Below, in pieces: positions 12,601 to 26,255 of a stretch of DNA of 64,000 nt. Position 1 is the first letter of the stretch; every line of letters starts with the position of its first letter. This DNA is from Scatophagus argus (Eukaryota; Chordata; Actinopteri; Scatophagidae), in NCBI RefSeq assembly GCF_020382885.2, contig NC_058513.1, forward strand, positions 11,929,641-11,993,640, given 5' to 3'. A program made the position numbers and the translations under genes. A model generated the notes under the pieces. The model saw nothing but the letters and a program-made list of their open reading frames with translations, searched no databases and was not told where the DNA came from.

Positions 12601-14089
12601 GCATTTGTGCGTGTGTGACGAGGGTTACTAGCGGTCATCTTGAGCACAGCTCAAGTTCAGGCGTGTTAAACATTTGTGAGCACTGGTACTGCATTCCTCC
12701 CCTCTTCTGCTTCTCTATCCTCCCCTTCAACCTATTGGCTGAAAACAACATGCCATCCAGCTGGAGGCTCTGTGATTGGCTGAGAGTAAAGAGCAAATGG
12801 GCCTAGTGAAAGAGAATGCAGCTGAATGAGCTGGGGAGAACCGGTTTGTGTAGTGCTACCCTGGGGCAAAAAGCCCCGAGTGATGTGAAGCGGATGGACT
12901 GATGCTGCGCTGTGTAGGATTTCAATAAATGGAAAGTATGATGGGTCGTACGTGCTGCCTCAGCTTCAGCAGTCAGGTGCGCTGTTAACATAAGACAAAA
13001 AAGGGGATGCCTGTGCAGAAGAAGAAGAAAAGGGTAAAAGAGGAATGCACCTCAATACTGCCATGTGACATTTAGCTGAATATGGCATCCTGGATGGATG
13101 ACTATGAATAGGACGGTGGTGTGGCGATTCATGAGTGACCTCTGCGACTTGTCTTTCTGTTATACAAACTAAAAATATAACAGGGCTGATAACGACCCCT
13201 GATTATTATGTGCAAAAGGGCTATAGTTAGAGTGTAATAAATCCACTGGCTGTGGTGAGTTACTTACTGAAGAGGACGTGCTTGGCCAGGTTGTTAATAA
13301 GCTGTCGTCTCAAGATGTCATCGGGCAGCTCTCTGTTCAGCTGCTGCTCCTCCTCCTCCTCCGGTCCCTCAAACAGCTGAGCATCAGGCCTGGGAAAATA
13401 ATAACTCAACATGAAAAGATACAGTTTGGCAATTGTCTCACAATGCCAGCTTGATATGGTAAGCATAATTTAAAAAGGGTAATTTCCATGTCAAGATGAA
13501 CACTAAACCAGTTTATTTCACAAAATGTGCTACTGATGGGGCAAATGGCTGAAGCGGCCGATATAAATTCTGATACAATATTTAAATGACATCTTAGACC
13601 CCTGTCATGTGTAGTATTTTTCTGCTCTATGATGCTATGCTGCAAGCAAAGTGCTGTTTGTGTTTTAAATAAATACTAATCTGAAGCTGAAGTTGAGTTC
13701 ATATCTTCAAGACAGTACAGGTTATTAATTAGCATGTGAGGGTGGTGTAGAAGACTTTTTTTTATGAAACAGTATTTGCAACTTGTGTCCAGAGGTTGTT
13801 CAGTCAGCTCAGCTGATGGGATGAAATGCTGCTGTCCTTGTGGACGTCCTTTATGCCTGCATCAGCTGTTGAAGGACAGGGCTGAACTGAAGTGACCACT
13901 GCCTATGCTAACTCACCTGCTGTGCTCAGATGTCAGAGAACAGACCCTGTTGTGAAGCAGCAGGAGGGAGAAGTCGAGCCTGTGACATGAGGGCTCATGA
14001 TATTACAGGTGGGATTGTGGGACTGCTGGCGTGTGCATGTGCACTTGTCAGAGGAGGATATAACTGATGCTCAGAGTGGGGTGGGTTGT

Positions 14090-14133
<44 letters not shown>

Positions 14134-17100
14134 CCTTACTGTGCGGAAATAATTGTAGGCATCAAGGTGTGTTCCAGGGACACTGGTGGTGGAATATGGC
14201 GACTTCTCTGGGTGTCCAGGTACTCCTACATTTGACATACAAAAGGCTTGTTTAAAAAAAAAAACAAACTCAGAGAGACAAAGAGATAACTGTGTGCTGG
14301 CTACAAAAAACATTTCAAACTATAAACCTCACATAAGCCACATTCAATATTTTCTCACTTCTGTATTTGAATAGGTTGAAAAAGGTTCCAACACTTTGAA
14401 ACTTTGCAGCACTTTTAAGTGCTTTAAAATCACGAGTGAGACTCAACATCTGTTAAAGCTTCTCTAAACCAAGGTCCACATACAGCAGAAACAGTTGTAG
14501 TCGCAGTCAAATAAAAGCTAACGTAGATCTGCAGTCACCTTTAGGGAGAAGGGCTGGTTGAAGTCAACTCGGACACAACCATAGTTCTTCCTCAGCATCC
14601 TGAAGACTCCACATGCTATTCCCCACAAACTCTCATTCTTCTTAGGTTTGCCCTGTTGGGTTTGAGGAGTTCAGATGGTTACACAGTAGACTTGCAGATC
14701 GTTCTAGAGTTAATTTTTCCCCCCACTCATTTGCTACAAATCTCCAAAATATTACATCCATGCTGTTTTTTTTTTGAATGACCAAGACAGATTTGTAGAC
14801 AAAGCAAAAGCACAGAAACAACAGACATCATCCAAGCACTTACCAGTTGTTCGCTATTGTAGTTGCCCTCAATGATACGATCATAAGAGATGCCAACTGG
14901 CACCACCAGTACATCTGTAATGGATCCAGTGCATAGTGTGTCAACCACAATGGACAGCATGCCGGCACGTGCCACAGATGGTTTCCCACTGCGGGAGCGG
15001 GTACCCTCCAGGTAGACCTCCAAGAACTGCTGCTGGCACAACAACTCCTCCGTATACTGAAAGGAAGAGAAAAATCTTTAAGCGAGAATGGTGGGATAAA
15101 GATGAACAAAGATGGGACTGGATGTCAAAGGTGAGACAAATGTACACATACTGTATGTAAAGGTCGCGATACTTTGGAACAAAATGCAATCAGTCTTTGA
15201 CGTTCTTGTAACCACGAGGTGGACACCAACAGTTTGACACCCAAATGCACCGCAGAGGCCAGGACGTGTGCTTAAGAGCTGCCATATTGTGTAACGGTAT
15301 CCACCTGAGTACAGTATGTGCACAGCTGTCTCTTGCTGCGCTGACACTTTTGAGAAGTTTTATCCTGAAATGGACTGTGGAATTTGGAGTAAGCTGTGAA
15401 GAGGTCAGACATCCAGGCTCAGTTTTCACAAGACCAAATGAAATTAGAGCAGCACTTTTTTTTTTTTTAATTTCTGCCTGTGAAGGAATCTGGCTAATTA
15501 CATTTGTGTGAGTAATGCAGGCATGCCAGAGTAAAATCTCATTATCTTTAAGTATTATGAAGTCCACTACACACAATTGAAGGCTCTGTTTGGTGGAAGG
15601 TACAAAGGGATTAAATGTAGGTCATCATCTCCAACATCTGCTCATGTGTTCAGCTGATAGCTCTTATTTTAAGAGAATGATACACACGCTTTCAACGCTA
15701 TATTATTCTGATCATTACTGTCCACTCTCTTCCACAAACTCCAGACACACAAACAAACAAACGACACTCAACCCAGACAAAACAGTTCAATTAAGTGGAT
15801 CGACTAAGAAGCTACAGAGTAGAAATCAGATTTAGAGACTTCCTGTTACAAGCAGCTTTACGGTGACAGAGCTTTCATATTAACATTAGCAGTAATTCAC
15901 ATCAGTTCTGCTTCAGGTTTTCTCATTAGCAGGAGCTTGTTAAGCCACATTATCCAAATACTAGAGCTTAACAAAAGGTTCAGATTCCAGGTAAATCAGC
16001 TTTTGCACCTGTGACTTGAGACGCAAAATGCACACTGCAGTGTCACTCAAAAGACCGGACTTTTTACTTGACATTGACTTCTCCTGGTTAAAAATGCTCT
16101 CTAACAATATGTTAATAGTTTAATAGATTTTTTTCTTATCTAAGTTTACAGATGTTATTTAGACATTACTACAGGAGAGTAGCAGCAAGGTAAAATTCCC
16201 AAATAATAAACTGCATTATAAATCTGTGCAAAGACTGACTGGACTGTATGCCTAAAAACGAAGACTTAAAAATGGAAAAAGAGAAGCCTGTAACAATGGC
16301 TTTTCAATATACAACTCCAGAATGAAAAAAAACAGTAGAGGAAAGCAGTTATGTCACAAATCATGCAAAGAAAAAAACTCTCAAACATGAACTATGTGTA
16401 GGATTGGTATGTTAAACAGCCTTTCCTGCAGAAGACAGACAGACTCTCGGGACTTACTGCTTGCAAGAGTGATCTGTACAGAACGTCTTTCTTCCCATCC
16501 CCCGTCTCCTCCATTTTCCGTCGTATGAAGAAGCCACCAAGTTTACGGATAAGGGTGCTGAAAGCAAACAAACAACAACAACAAAGAAAAAAGTCTGATC
16601 AAGAGGCTTCCACACTAAACGTTCTACGTTGGCAGCAGTAGCATCCTTATCGTTTTTAGTTGGCTGCAGTTGGTCACTGTGAGTAAGGAGGAATCAACGT
16701 GCTCTGCTGTACTGCTTTGTGAGCGTGGGTGTTCAGCGTGATTTAAACAACAATGTAGTGATCAACATAAGTGGTCTCTACGGTTTGGAATAAGCGAGTT
16801 TCCATCCAGTTCCTTATTTATAGATTTCTACACTTTCTTCTTCTCATTGATATCATTGAAGCATGTTAGGATAAAACAGGTTCACAACCTGTAGTCAGGT
16901 TGGCTGCTCGGTCATTTATATTCCCTCAATGTAAATCAGTGTCGGTCTTTAATTCAGCTTCAGTTCCTCTCTGAACAATGTTTAAAGAAAGTCCCTTCCT
17001 TGTGATATCAACTTAATCTTTGTGTTTTCGCACACAGAGAGCAAAAATACACTTTGTCGCCAGATCAAACCTGACACGAGGCTTTGTAGGTCTTTTACCT

Positions 17101-19955
17101 GAGGATGGGGATGCTTAGGTTGTTCCCAGCAGCAATGTGTGGGGCTTTGATGTTGTGACAGAACAGGATCAAGGTGATGAGCAGGTAGTCGATGTGGGAT
17201 TTGTGAACAGGGAGGAAAACCATGGGCACATTTTGCTGTAAAAATGAGACACAGAAGATTATTTAGCTGGAAGTTAACCAAAGTCCACCAAAATTTCTCT
17301 TCCAATTTGATCTGACCTGTCCATTTACCATGAATACTTCTGAAACTGACCAACATCTGAATACTGTACTGATAATAAAGTAATAAACACAAAGTCAAGA
17401 GTAAAACTGTGCATGAAACATGGACAGTCCTGATAAAAAATGTTACTGTGTCAGTTTGCAAATTGCCGCTGTGTTTGGCTGTCATATATGTATGTGTATC
17501 AGATCATATTGTGACAGCTAAATCCATTGTCTTTGAGGGTGTAGCTGCTGCTGACCTCTGTAGCAGCTTTCTTGACCATTTCTAGCTGACCCTTGTGAAT
17601 CTGGATGCTCCAGAAGAAACCATTAAAGAGCCTCAGGAGGACCCATCCTGTCATCCTGAACAAAAAGACACATGAAGACGTGGTCCAGAAACAAAGAATT
17701 TAAAATGTAAGTGTGACAATGTGGAATACACTATGTACCTGATAAAGGCTGGTGAAATGTTGGCCACCATCTCCTGGAGGCATGCCCTGGCTTTCTGCTT
17801 CACCTTACTGACAGCCTTCTGCTCCTGGCCAGGCTGGCTGGTTGAAGCACTCAAATCTGCGGCTACCTTCAGAATAGCACCCTCCACCCTGTGACGGGTA
17901 AACAACACAAACATAAGGCTGCGTCTTCTCATCCTACAAACACCATCGTACAAAACATCTGTATACTTTGTACTTTTATCTGGTCTCCTTTTGTACACTT
18001 TAATTGTCATTAGTTAGGTGATTCCCTTCCATGTGTGCTTTGAGCCATAGTGGCTACTGCTCATGACACTCGGTTTCATGTTGCGTTGACTCTTACCTGC
18101 TGTTGTTGAGCACGTTGTCCACCACATTTCTGGTGAACATGTCCTTACTGACGTCTCTCTCCATGACAAACAACACATAACTCAGCCTGCGTGCAAGCCA
18201 GCCCCGCTGTCTGCATGAACACACACAGACACAAGTACATGAACACATTCATTCCCAAACGTGCATCATGCATGACTACACTACGAAATGCGCTGACGCA
18301 TTTTGTGCAGGAAATGTAAAGATGCGTTGACTTAAATATATAATATATCACAGTTTAACAGACTGTAAGGTTGCTGAGACAAAACATGGTCTTTGTTGGT
18401 TCCATTGATTTCCTGGTAATTTGAGACATTTTAAGGAACCAGAGATCAGTCGTGGCTCTCATATCCATTCCACACAGCTTCCTCAACAGGAACAGTGGCC
18501 GTGATAATGTCAGTTTTGTGCGACCAATACTGATTGCGTTAGACAAAACTAACAATACAAACTTGCCCATATTAACCCCCTCCCTACAGGATGTTTCTGT
18601 TTGCTTTGCTTGTCTATTTAAAAAATCATGTTTATTTAATCTGGGGTGGAGCTATTAATGTGTCTTACTAGTAAGGTCAGTCACCAGATGCATGTGTCTG
18701 GCGTCCACTTACAAACACTGTAAATTATTAATTTGCCTACCTTTCCACTGCTTCACAGTGGGTCCTCTTCACTAAAGCAATTTATTATACACACTTTGTT
18801 GGGGAAGACACCACGTGTCTGCACTGTGCTGATTCGGCTATACAGCAGGAGTTAGATTTAAGGATCATCAGATGCCAAAGAAACACATGAAAACCAACCA
18901 GCTCGCTGATGGCACAGTCACAGAAGAAACTGATACCATAATGGAGTATATTTTGCTTTGTTTACCTGGTGTGGGTCTCATTGATGTAGATGACATTGCG
19001 CAGTCCCAGAGATGGAATACTGGGGTTGAACAGTCTCTCCTGCGACCCAAACAAAAATAATTATTCTAACGAAGAGCATCGACAAGGACTCGAATAATTG
19101 ACATAAGTTCAGCTAAGACCTTTAGGTGGTAAATCAGAGGAATTAAGATAATAATACATTGAATTTTATTTCCTTGTCTGATTTTGCTTATACAGTAGCT
19201 CTGAAGAAATTGTCTTTCTGCTGCCATTTCATTATCTTCTCACATGTTCATGTAACACTTGCCTTGTTACCACTGCTGCAGGAAAACTTAATACCTCTGC
19301 TATAACTATAAAGTAGTACTTTAAAGAAAGAAATATATCTTAAAAAATGCAGGTGGCCTATAATGTTGCACATTCCATGCCCTATGCAACTTACATGGTC
19401 AGTATTTGTGGCAAAGTAAGACTGGACTTGTTGTGTCTTCCAGCAGTTGTTGCAAATTGTTCTCAAGACATATTGTATTATTATTGTATATTATTATTAA
19501 CATTTACACGAGAACAAATCATACCCTGGAACTGACAAGACTTAGGCAAATGGACTCATGTTTGAGTTAATTAGACAGTGTAACCTTACCCAGCTCTGTG
19601 GCGTACAGGAGTGACAGCAACGGCCCACAAAAGGCCTCTTTCTGTTCAGCAGGCCCTCCTTCCACGTGCTGGCAACGCAGCGCAGGACCGAGGGGCTGGT
19701 GCTGCGGTCCTTGAAACACACATCCACACACAAAAGTCAATAAAAGGCTTAACACTACACATGTAAAAGTACCTGTTTTAGCTTCTTCAAGGTTGAACAT
19801 CCTTGATGAAGGTAATCGTACTGCATGATGGCATCGTAAAGACAAACTGTACATTTGGGTCTGTGGCTTACCGAGTCATCGTTGGGATGTTTCCAGCGGT
19901 TACACCACTGCTCTCCATTGTTGACCTGCAGCAACAAGCCATCAGACACCTCCAT
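9697..19955 (-). CDS. gpam: Mitochondrial glycerol-3-phosphate acyltransferase (GPAT1 type)
   Basis: Twenty coding exons join in phase to 830 residues: 19955-19872, 19709-19590, 19039-18966, 18210-18097, 17888-17739, 17655-17556, 17235-17099, 16557-16458, 15056-14844, 14652-14539, 14225-14140, 13389-13268, 12194-12124, 11631-11364, 11265-11108, 10763-10686, 10591-10454, 10356-10167, 10018-9960, 9813-9697. The enzyme acylates glycerol-3-phosphate at sn-1, the first step of triglyceride and phospholipid synthesis, at the mitochondrial outer membrane. Acyltransferase motifs are intact: HKSHID (225-230, HX4D), GGFFIRR (267-273), LEGTRSRSGK (309-318) and VVPVGISYDR (344-353). Hydrophobic segments near 477-490 and 564-585 match the family's membrane spans. 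Length matches mammalian GPAM (828 aa as I recall), and similarity favours GPAM over GPAT2. The start is the first in-frame ATG after an in-frame stop in the upstream exon. The introns hold no other gene I can support; the largest are 15057-16457 and 12195-13267. Confidence 0.92.
14095..14132. repeat. (TG)19 microsatellite at the gpam exon 11 donor
   Basis: Thirty-eight bases of perfect TG. On the gpam strand this is a CA repeat starting at intron position +8, directly after the exon 11 donor GTAAGGG (exon ends 14140). Confidence 0.9.
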
Positions 19956-20010
19956 ATTCTCCGCTGTCCGTTCCTCTCCCTCCAGATCACACACAGCACT
20001 AGCTGGCAAG

Positions 20011-22860
20011 CTGTAAAGGCACAGGGACATCACGTCATTTAGCAAGCTTTCATTTTCTAAACAAGAGTATTGTTTGTTAATTTACCTTAAATTAGACAAC
20101 ATTTTCGTTTGCTTTCTGTGTGGCACAACACATCAGTCAGATCGTACTTCAAATGGACTCCATGCAGCATCTTAACCAAAAACTACTCACACACTAAAAG
20201 CAGATTACCGGATATTTAAGATCGAAATCAAATCTCCAACTCCTGATGATGATGGAGAGACAACAAGGTGTTGCAACATTACAAGAATACAGAGCAGGTG
20301 ATACATATTTAGCTCTGAATGTAAAGAAAATACACAAGAAATATGTTTTAGAGTAAGTGGTGAAAGAAACCTTCATTGCAAAAATGTACAACAGCTGGAT
20401 AGCTTCATATTTCTATATTACAAAGCCATCATTATTGCTGGTTTAATATATTCATGTAGCTCTCCGCATGTTGCCACATCTGCTTCCGTTTTTTGGAGTG
20501 CATGAACCAGAAGTCATCTATATCTATATATCTATATCTATGTATATATACATATGTCTATATCTCTCTCTCTAGATATAGATATATATGAATGGGTGCC
20601 TCCCACATGATGCATCACCCTTCTTGTATGAGTTGGGCTTACTCAACACCTGTTCACTCCAGTTAGGCCAGCGTTTCTGAGCTGCTTTACATTGTTACAG
20701 GTTACTTTGTTTCACTTGTTCACTTAACAATTTATGGGCTGGTCTGCTACAGTTTGAATAGCTGCGACAACTCACAGCAGAAAGTATTGTACACTGCACA
20801 GTACACACCCAAACATTAGACAGTGTGAGAATGTTGAGAGAACACACAGTACCACATAGAGGAAGTCTGGTTTTACTTTACTTGCCCCTTCCTTCATGCA
20901 CACTTCAATATCATCTACTCATTTCAGTTGAAATTTTATTTATTTAAGTCACACCTCATTTTAAAAGCCACAGAAGCATCTTCTGGCATCCAACAACTGA
21001 CTTCTCCACCTGTTCATCCCGTTTCTTCATCCACCTTTGACTTCAACCCTCAGAAAGCTTGCTTCAAATGTACAAAAGATGAACTCAAATGAACTTATAA
21101 AAAGACAATTAAAAAACAACAACACTGTTTTCAGTCTGTTTATTAACAGGTGGCGCCGGTAGGACATATGTGAATTGGTTTGTTTGTCCCCATGTTGTAG
21201 ACATCTCAGTGCTGGTCAAAAGACACTTCTATGTATCCTATTTCAGCAATATCAGATGGGAGCAACAGGCCACAGCTAACATATCACCTAACATGCAAAC
21301 TGTGATATTTACAGATAAACTGCCTTTCTGACACAAAGTACAAAGAGAGTACAAAGGTAATGAACAGAAAACTCCAAGGCATGACCGCTCCCACTCATTA
21401 GTTTGTAATTAGGTTAGTGAGTCACTTTATGAATGAAAGTTTTCATTCCAAACGTTGTACAGATTATTATGTCAGCTGAGGGACAGTGCAGACCCATCAT
21501 CCTGTGAATAATAAATCTGAGGTATTTGGCAGCCATGTAGGCCTCTTGACCAAAATGTTCTGGCCTGACTAGGAGGGGATGAATGCACTTTGAGCCATTG
21601 TCCTGTTGTAGTGTTGTTGTGGCAGTAGGTTGAGACGCACACTGATGAGGGAAAACAGGGTCAATGACCGAGAGTACTCCACTTGATGGGGTGACTTTGT
21701 TGGAAGCAGAACAAAGAAGTTTTACAATGAGGAGCAGCGGGGATTAGGTAACAGGTGAAGGCAGCCCTAATGAAAGATTATTTTCCATGCAAACAAATGT
21801 ATTTACTAATGTAGAGTACTCAGGCTACATTGTAGAGTAGAGTACATTGTCACCTTTTTAGTCTTCAACCAGACAGAAAATACTTAATGTACTAAGCATC
21901 TTATCTAAGACATTTTGATCATGTGTGCCAGCATGATAACAATTCAGATTACACATATTGCTAATTTCAATCAGTCAGAGCAGGCCTGCATCCTTACATT
22001 AAGGAAGCAGTGGCTTTGATCAGTGGTTTTTGATTACTGCACTGCGTTAATAACTGAATATCTAAAGGTGGTATCAGGGGAGACAACTCATTTCATCCCA
22101 CTAAATCATAATTTAGTTACATTTCAGACCACAAAAACAGTCATGTATACTGTACACGACAAGGTTAATCCGTCTGACAAGCTGTCTCCAATAAGCAGGT
22201 CAAACAGGAGGAGTCTGTGTGACAGATGGGGCATGCAGACAACTAGCAGGGCAGACAACAATGGCACAGTCAAGGCAGCCTGGTGTCTGCCTTGGCTACA
22301 AAGTAAGAGAGTAGGGTCGATTTCTTTGGATTTCGCTGCAATCTCCCCCATCACTCCAAGTTAAATGTCTCTAGCAGCTCTATTTTGAGATTCATATTAA
22401 GTTACTAAACGTTGAGTTGTGGAGTTTCTGTCACCGTCTCCATGGCATGCTGCCAAGCATCATGAGGCATACCTAACGGTGGGGCTTAAGGGACTCACGA
22501 TACCGAGAATAGAGTCCACAGCCTGTTGTTTGTCACGCTGATAAGCAAATGGTTAACTTTAAATTGATTAGCTGATGTCACTGGAGTAGACATGGCAAGC
22601 CAAGGTTAGCTGCGTGTAAAACCCCATACTAAGTCAAGGGTCTTCTTGAACTCAATGTCAATGTAAAAATAACCGGCTAACGTACGACGTGACCGAGCTT
22701 TTAGCGTTCGTAAACGTGTCACCGCCGTTGTGTACGCTACTGCCACGATGTCGCTATTGTTTCCAGGACAATACACGCGCGGCGTGACAGTTATCTGAAC
22801 GTCGGCGATGTGGCTAACGCTAGCTCGCTAGCAGGCTCGCGGCAACCAAATCTGACTTAC
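20011..22860 (-). other. gpam: gpam intron 1 (5'UTR intron)
   Basis: It separates the 5'UTR exon (donor at 22860) from the first coding exon (acceptor CCTTTACAG, exon start 20010). No coding exon is seen. It contains the TATATC foldback at 20525-20588; the rest is AT-rich and unremarkable. Confidence 0.55.
20525..20588. repeat. TATATC-type low-complexity foldback
   Basis: A 16-bp arm at 20525-20540 is perfectly reverse complementary to 20573-20588, with a 32-base loop containing (TC)n. This is simple-sequence DNA that can extrude a hairpin. Confidence 0.8.
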
Positions 22861-22990
22861 CGTGAGTGCTGTGTTACGATGACTCATGTCTCAAAAATAA
22901 ACTCGTCGACGAAACTGCAGAAAGCCGCTGGGTTCTTTCGTGCCCTCGCGTGTCCGTGTTAAGACCTCCACGCTTCTCGCAGGACTGGAC
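22861..22990 (-). other. gpam: gpam 5' untranslated exon with a short upstream ORF
   Basis: The donor ACG|GTAAGTCAG at 22861/22860 on the minus strand defines the 3' edge; the 5' edge is approximate. ATG at 22887 opens a 12-codon reading frame (MSHRNTALTLAS) that crosses the splice junction to exon 20010-19872 and stops at TAG 20001-19999, 44 bp before the gpam start codon. Joining to the 20010 acceptor is inferred. Confidence 0.5.
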
Positions 22991-23718
22991 CGCAGAGCTC
23001 CGGCAGGGGAAATGTGTGACAGGAGGTATGAGCGCTGTTTTGATACAGCGGCGAAATGCCAACAGTGCAGTTCTGCTCGCAGCCAGGTGAGGGCAGCACC
23101 GTGGCAATCTGGCTACTCTGCATTTTTTCGTGCGACACACTCAATGATGCTAAAATATTGTTTCAGTCTGCATCTGCTCGATTCAACCCCCCTCCACTTT
23201 TGTGACATGATATCTATGTTAGTGTGTTTTCCAGTCAGCTTCTTCTTCAGAATGTTTAAGCTTTTAGTTGAAGGTTATATTTTTGGTTTTGTGATAAAAA
23301 CTGAACACTGAGCTTTCAGATTTCTGTTTCAGATCCATCCTGACACACAAAAAAATAAAAAAAAGGAAAAACACTTAGAGCTACATTTCATAGTCCTACG
23401 TAAATGATATGAACACAAAGAACAAAGGTTTTAAGAAGTGCAGTTCTTGAAACACGGATGTAATGCGTCCTCTAGTGGTATAATAGTTACAATACATTTT
23501 TATTGGAACGTACCACTTAGCAATGACGGGGGAATCGATCAATACATTTACTATGGCTTTTAAGGCACTGTAGACCACATATATAGATATTATATAGTAT
23601 AGCATTTTAAACGAAATATGAATACTCACTGTCAATGATTTGAAGTTCTATTTACGTTGTTTTGACACTGCCATAGTTGAGTCACCAATGACGACAGCTA
23701 TAATGGTATACACTCGAG
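22991..23718. promoter_or_regulatory. Shared gpam/rpl19 intergenic promoter region
   Basis: About 0.7-0.8 kb lies between the head-to-head gpam 5'UTR exon and the rpl19 start. The gpam side is CpG-rich (22.68-23.1 kb). No TATA box is obvious near either start. A bidirectional promoter is possible but unproven. Confidence 0.4.
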
Positions 23719-23757
23719 CTTTCTATTTCCTCCGTTGCTGTCTAGCTAGCGGCAGCC
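23719..23757 (+). promoter_or_regulatory. rpl19: rpl19 5'UTR with 5'TOP-like pyrimidine tract
   Basis: CTTTCTATTTCCTCC directly precedes the short leader and ATG. A C followed by a pyrimidine run is the 5'TOP signature of ribosomal-protein mRNAs, which puts translation under mTOR/LARP1 control. The exact transcription start is inferred. Confidence 0.6.
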
Positions 23758-25702
<1,945 letters not shown>

Positions 25703-25747
25703 ATCTAAACCGAAAGGTTATCTTTGTAGTTCCCCCGTTTTCTTGTT

Positions 25748-25753
25748 AATAAA
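25748..25753 (+). terminator. rpl19: rpl19 poly(A) signal
   Basis: AATAAA 46 bp downstream of the stop, followed by TGTTTGGTGTTTATTGTCTG, a GT-rich downstream element. Confidence 0.85.
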
Positions 25754-26085
25754 TTTGGACAAAAGAGACTGACTGTTTGGTGTTTATTGTCTGCCTGGTA
25801 TAAAACGTAGTTTTGTTGTTAAACAAAGATACAAGGAGTACACAAGCAGTGTACTATGATGCACAAGTACTGTTGTGTGTGTTGGTCCTGCAGTAGTGTA
25901 GTTCAGCATTATCACCCTAAAACAGTATTTTATTCTGTTTCAGTGAAAGTTGGTACAGTACTTTTGTTGTATGGCTGAGGGAAGGGTCTCTATGCTGTGG
26001 TTTTGGGTTGGTGTTCCAAACTGTCCAATAGGTGGCAGCACAGCACCAGTATCAAATTGTACCATAACATCAGACATGCACATTC

Positions 26086-26255
26086 AGTGGTGGAATGTAA
26101 CTAAAATACATTTACTCAACTACAGTACTTAAATAGAAATTGTAGTGCCATTTCATGCAACTTTGCACTTCTCCTTCACTATTTCTCAGAGGACGCATTG
26201 TAGTCCGTTACATTTATCTGACAACTTTAGTTACTCAACAGTTTTTTTATACACT
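26086..26255. repeat. Dispersed teleost repeat, family A (one end)
   Basis: It opens with CAGTGGTGGAATGTAACTAA, the characteristic end of this fish repeat, and continues through TTTACTCAACTACAGTACTT, TTTCTCAGAGG and ACATTTATCTGACAACTTTA. It appears truncated on the right. Confidence 0.65.

Noticed and set aside
13918-13980. Candidate gpam exon with good AG/GT borders between exons 10 and 12
   Set aside because: It joins neither neighbour in frame (stop in phase 0). The true exon 11 is at 14225-14140, starting EYLDTQ, which fits both phases and the family sequence.
14071-14313. ORFs across the TG repeat encoding Cys-Val or Thr-His runs
   Set aside because: They are artefacts of translating a dinucleotide microsatellite.
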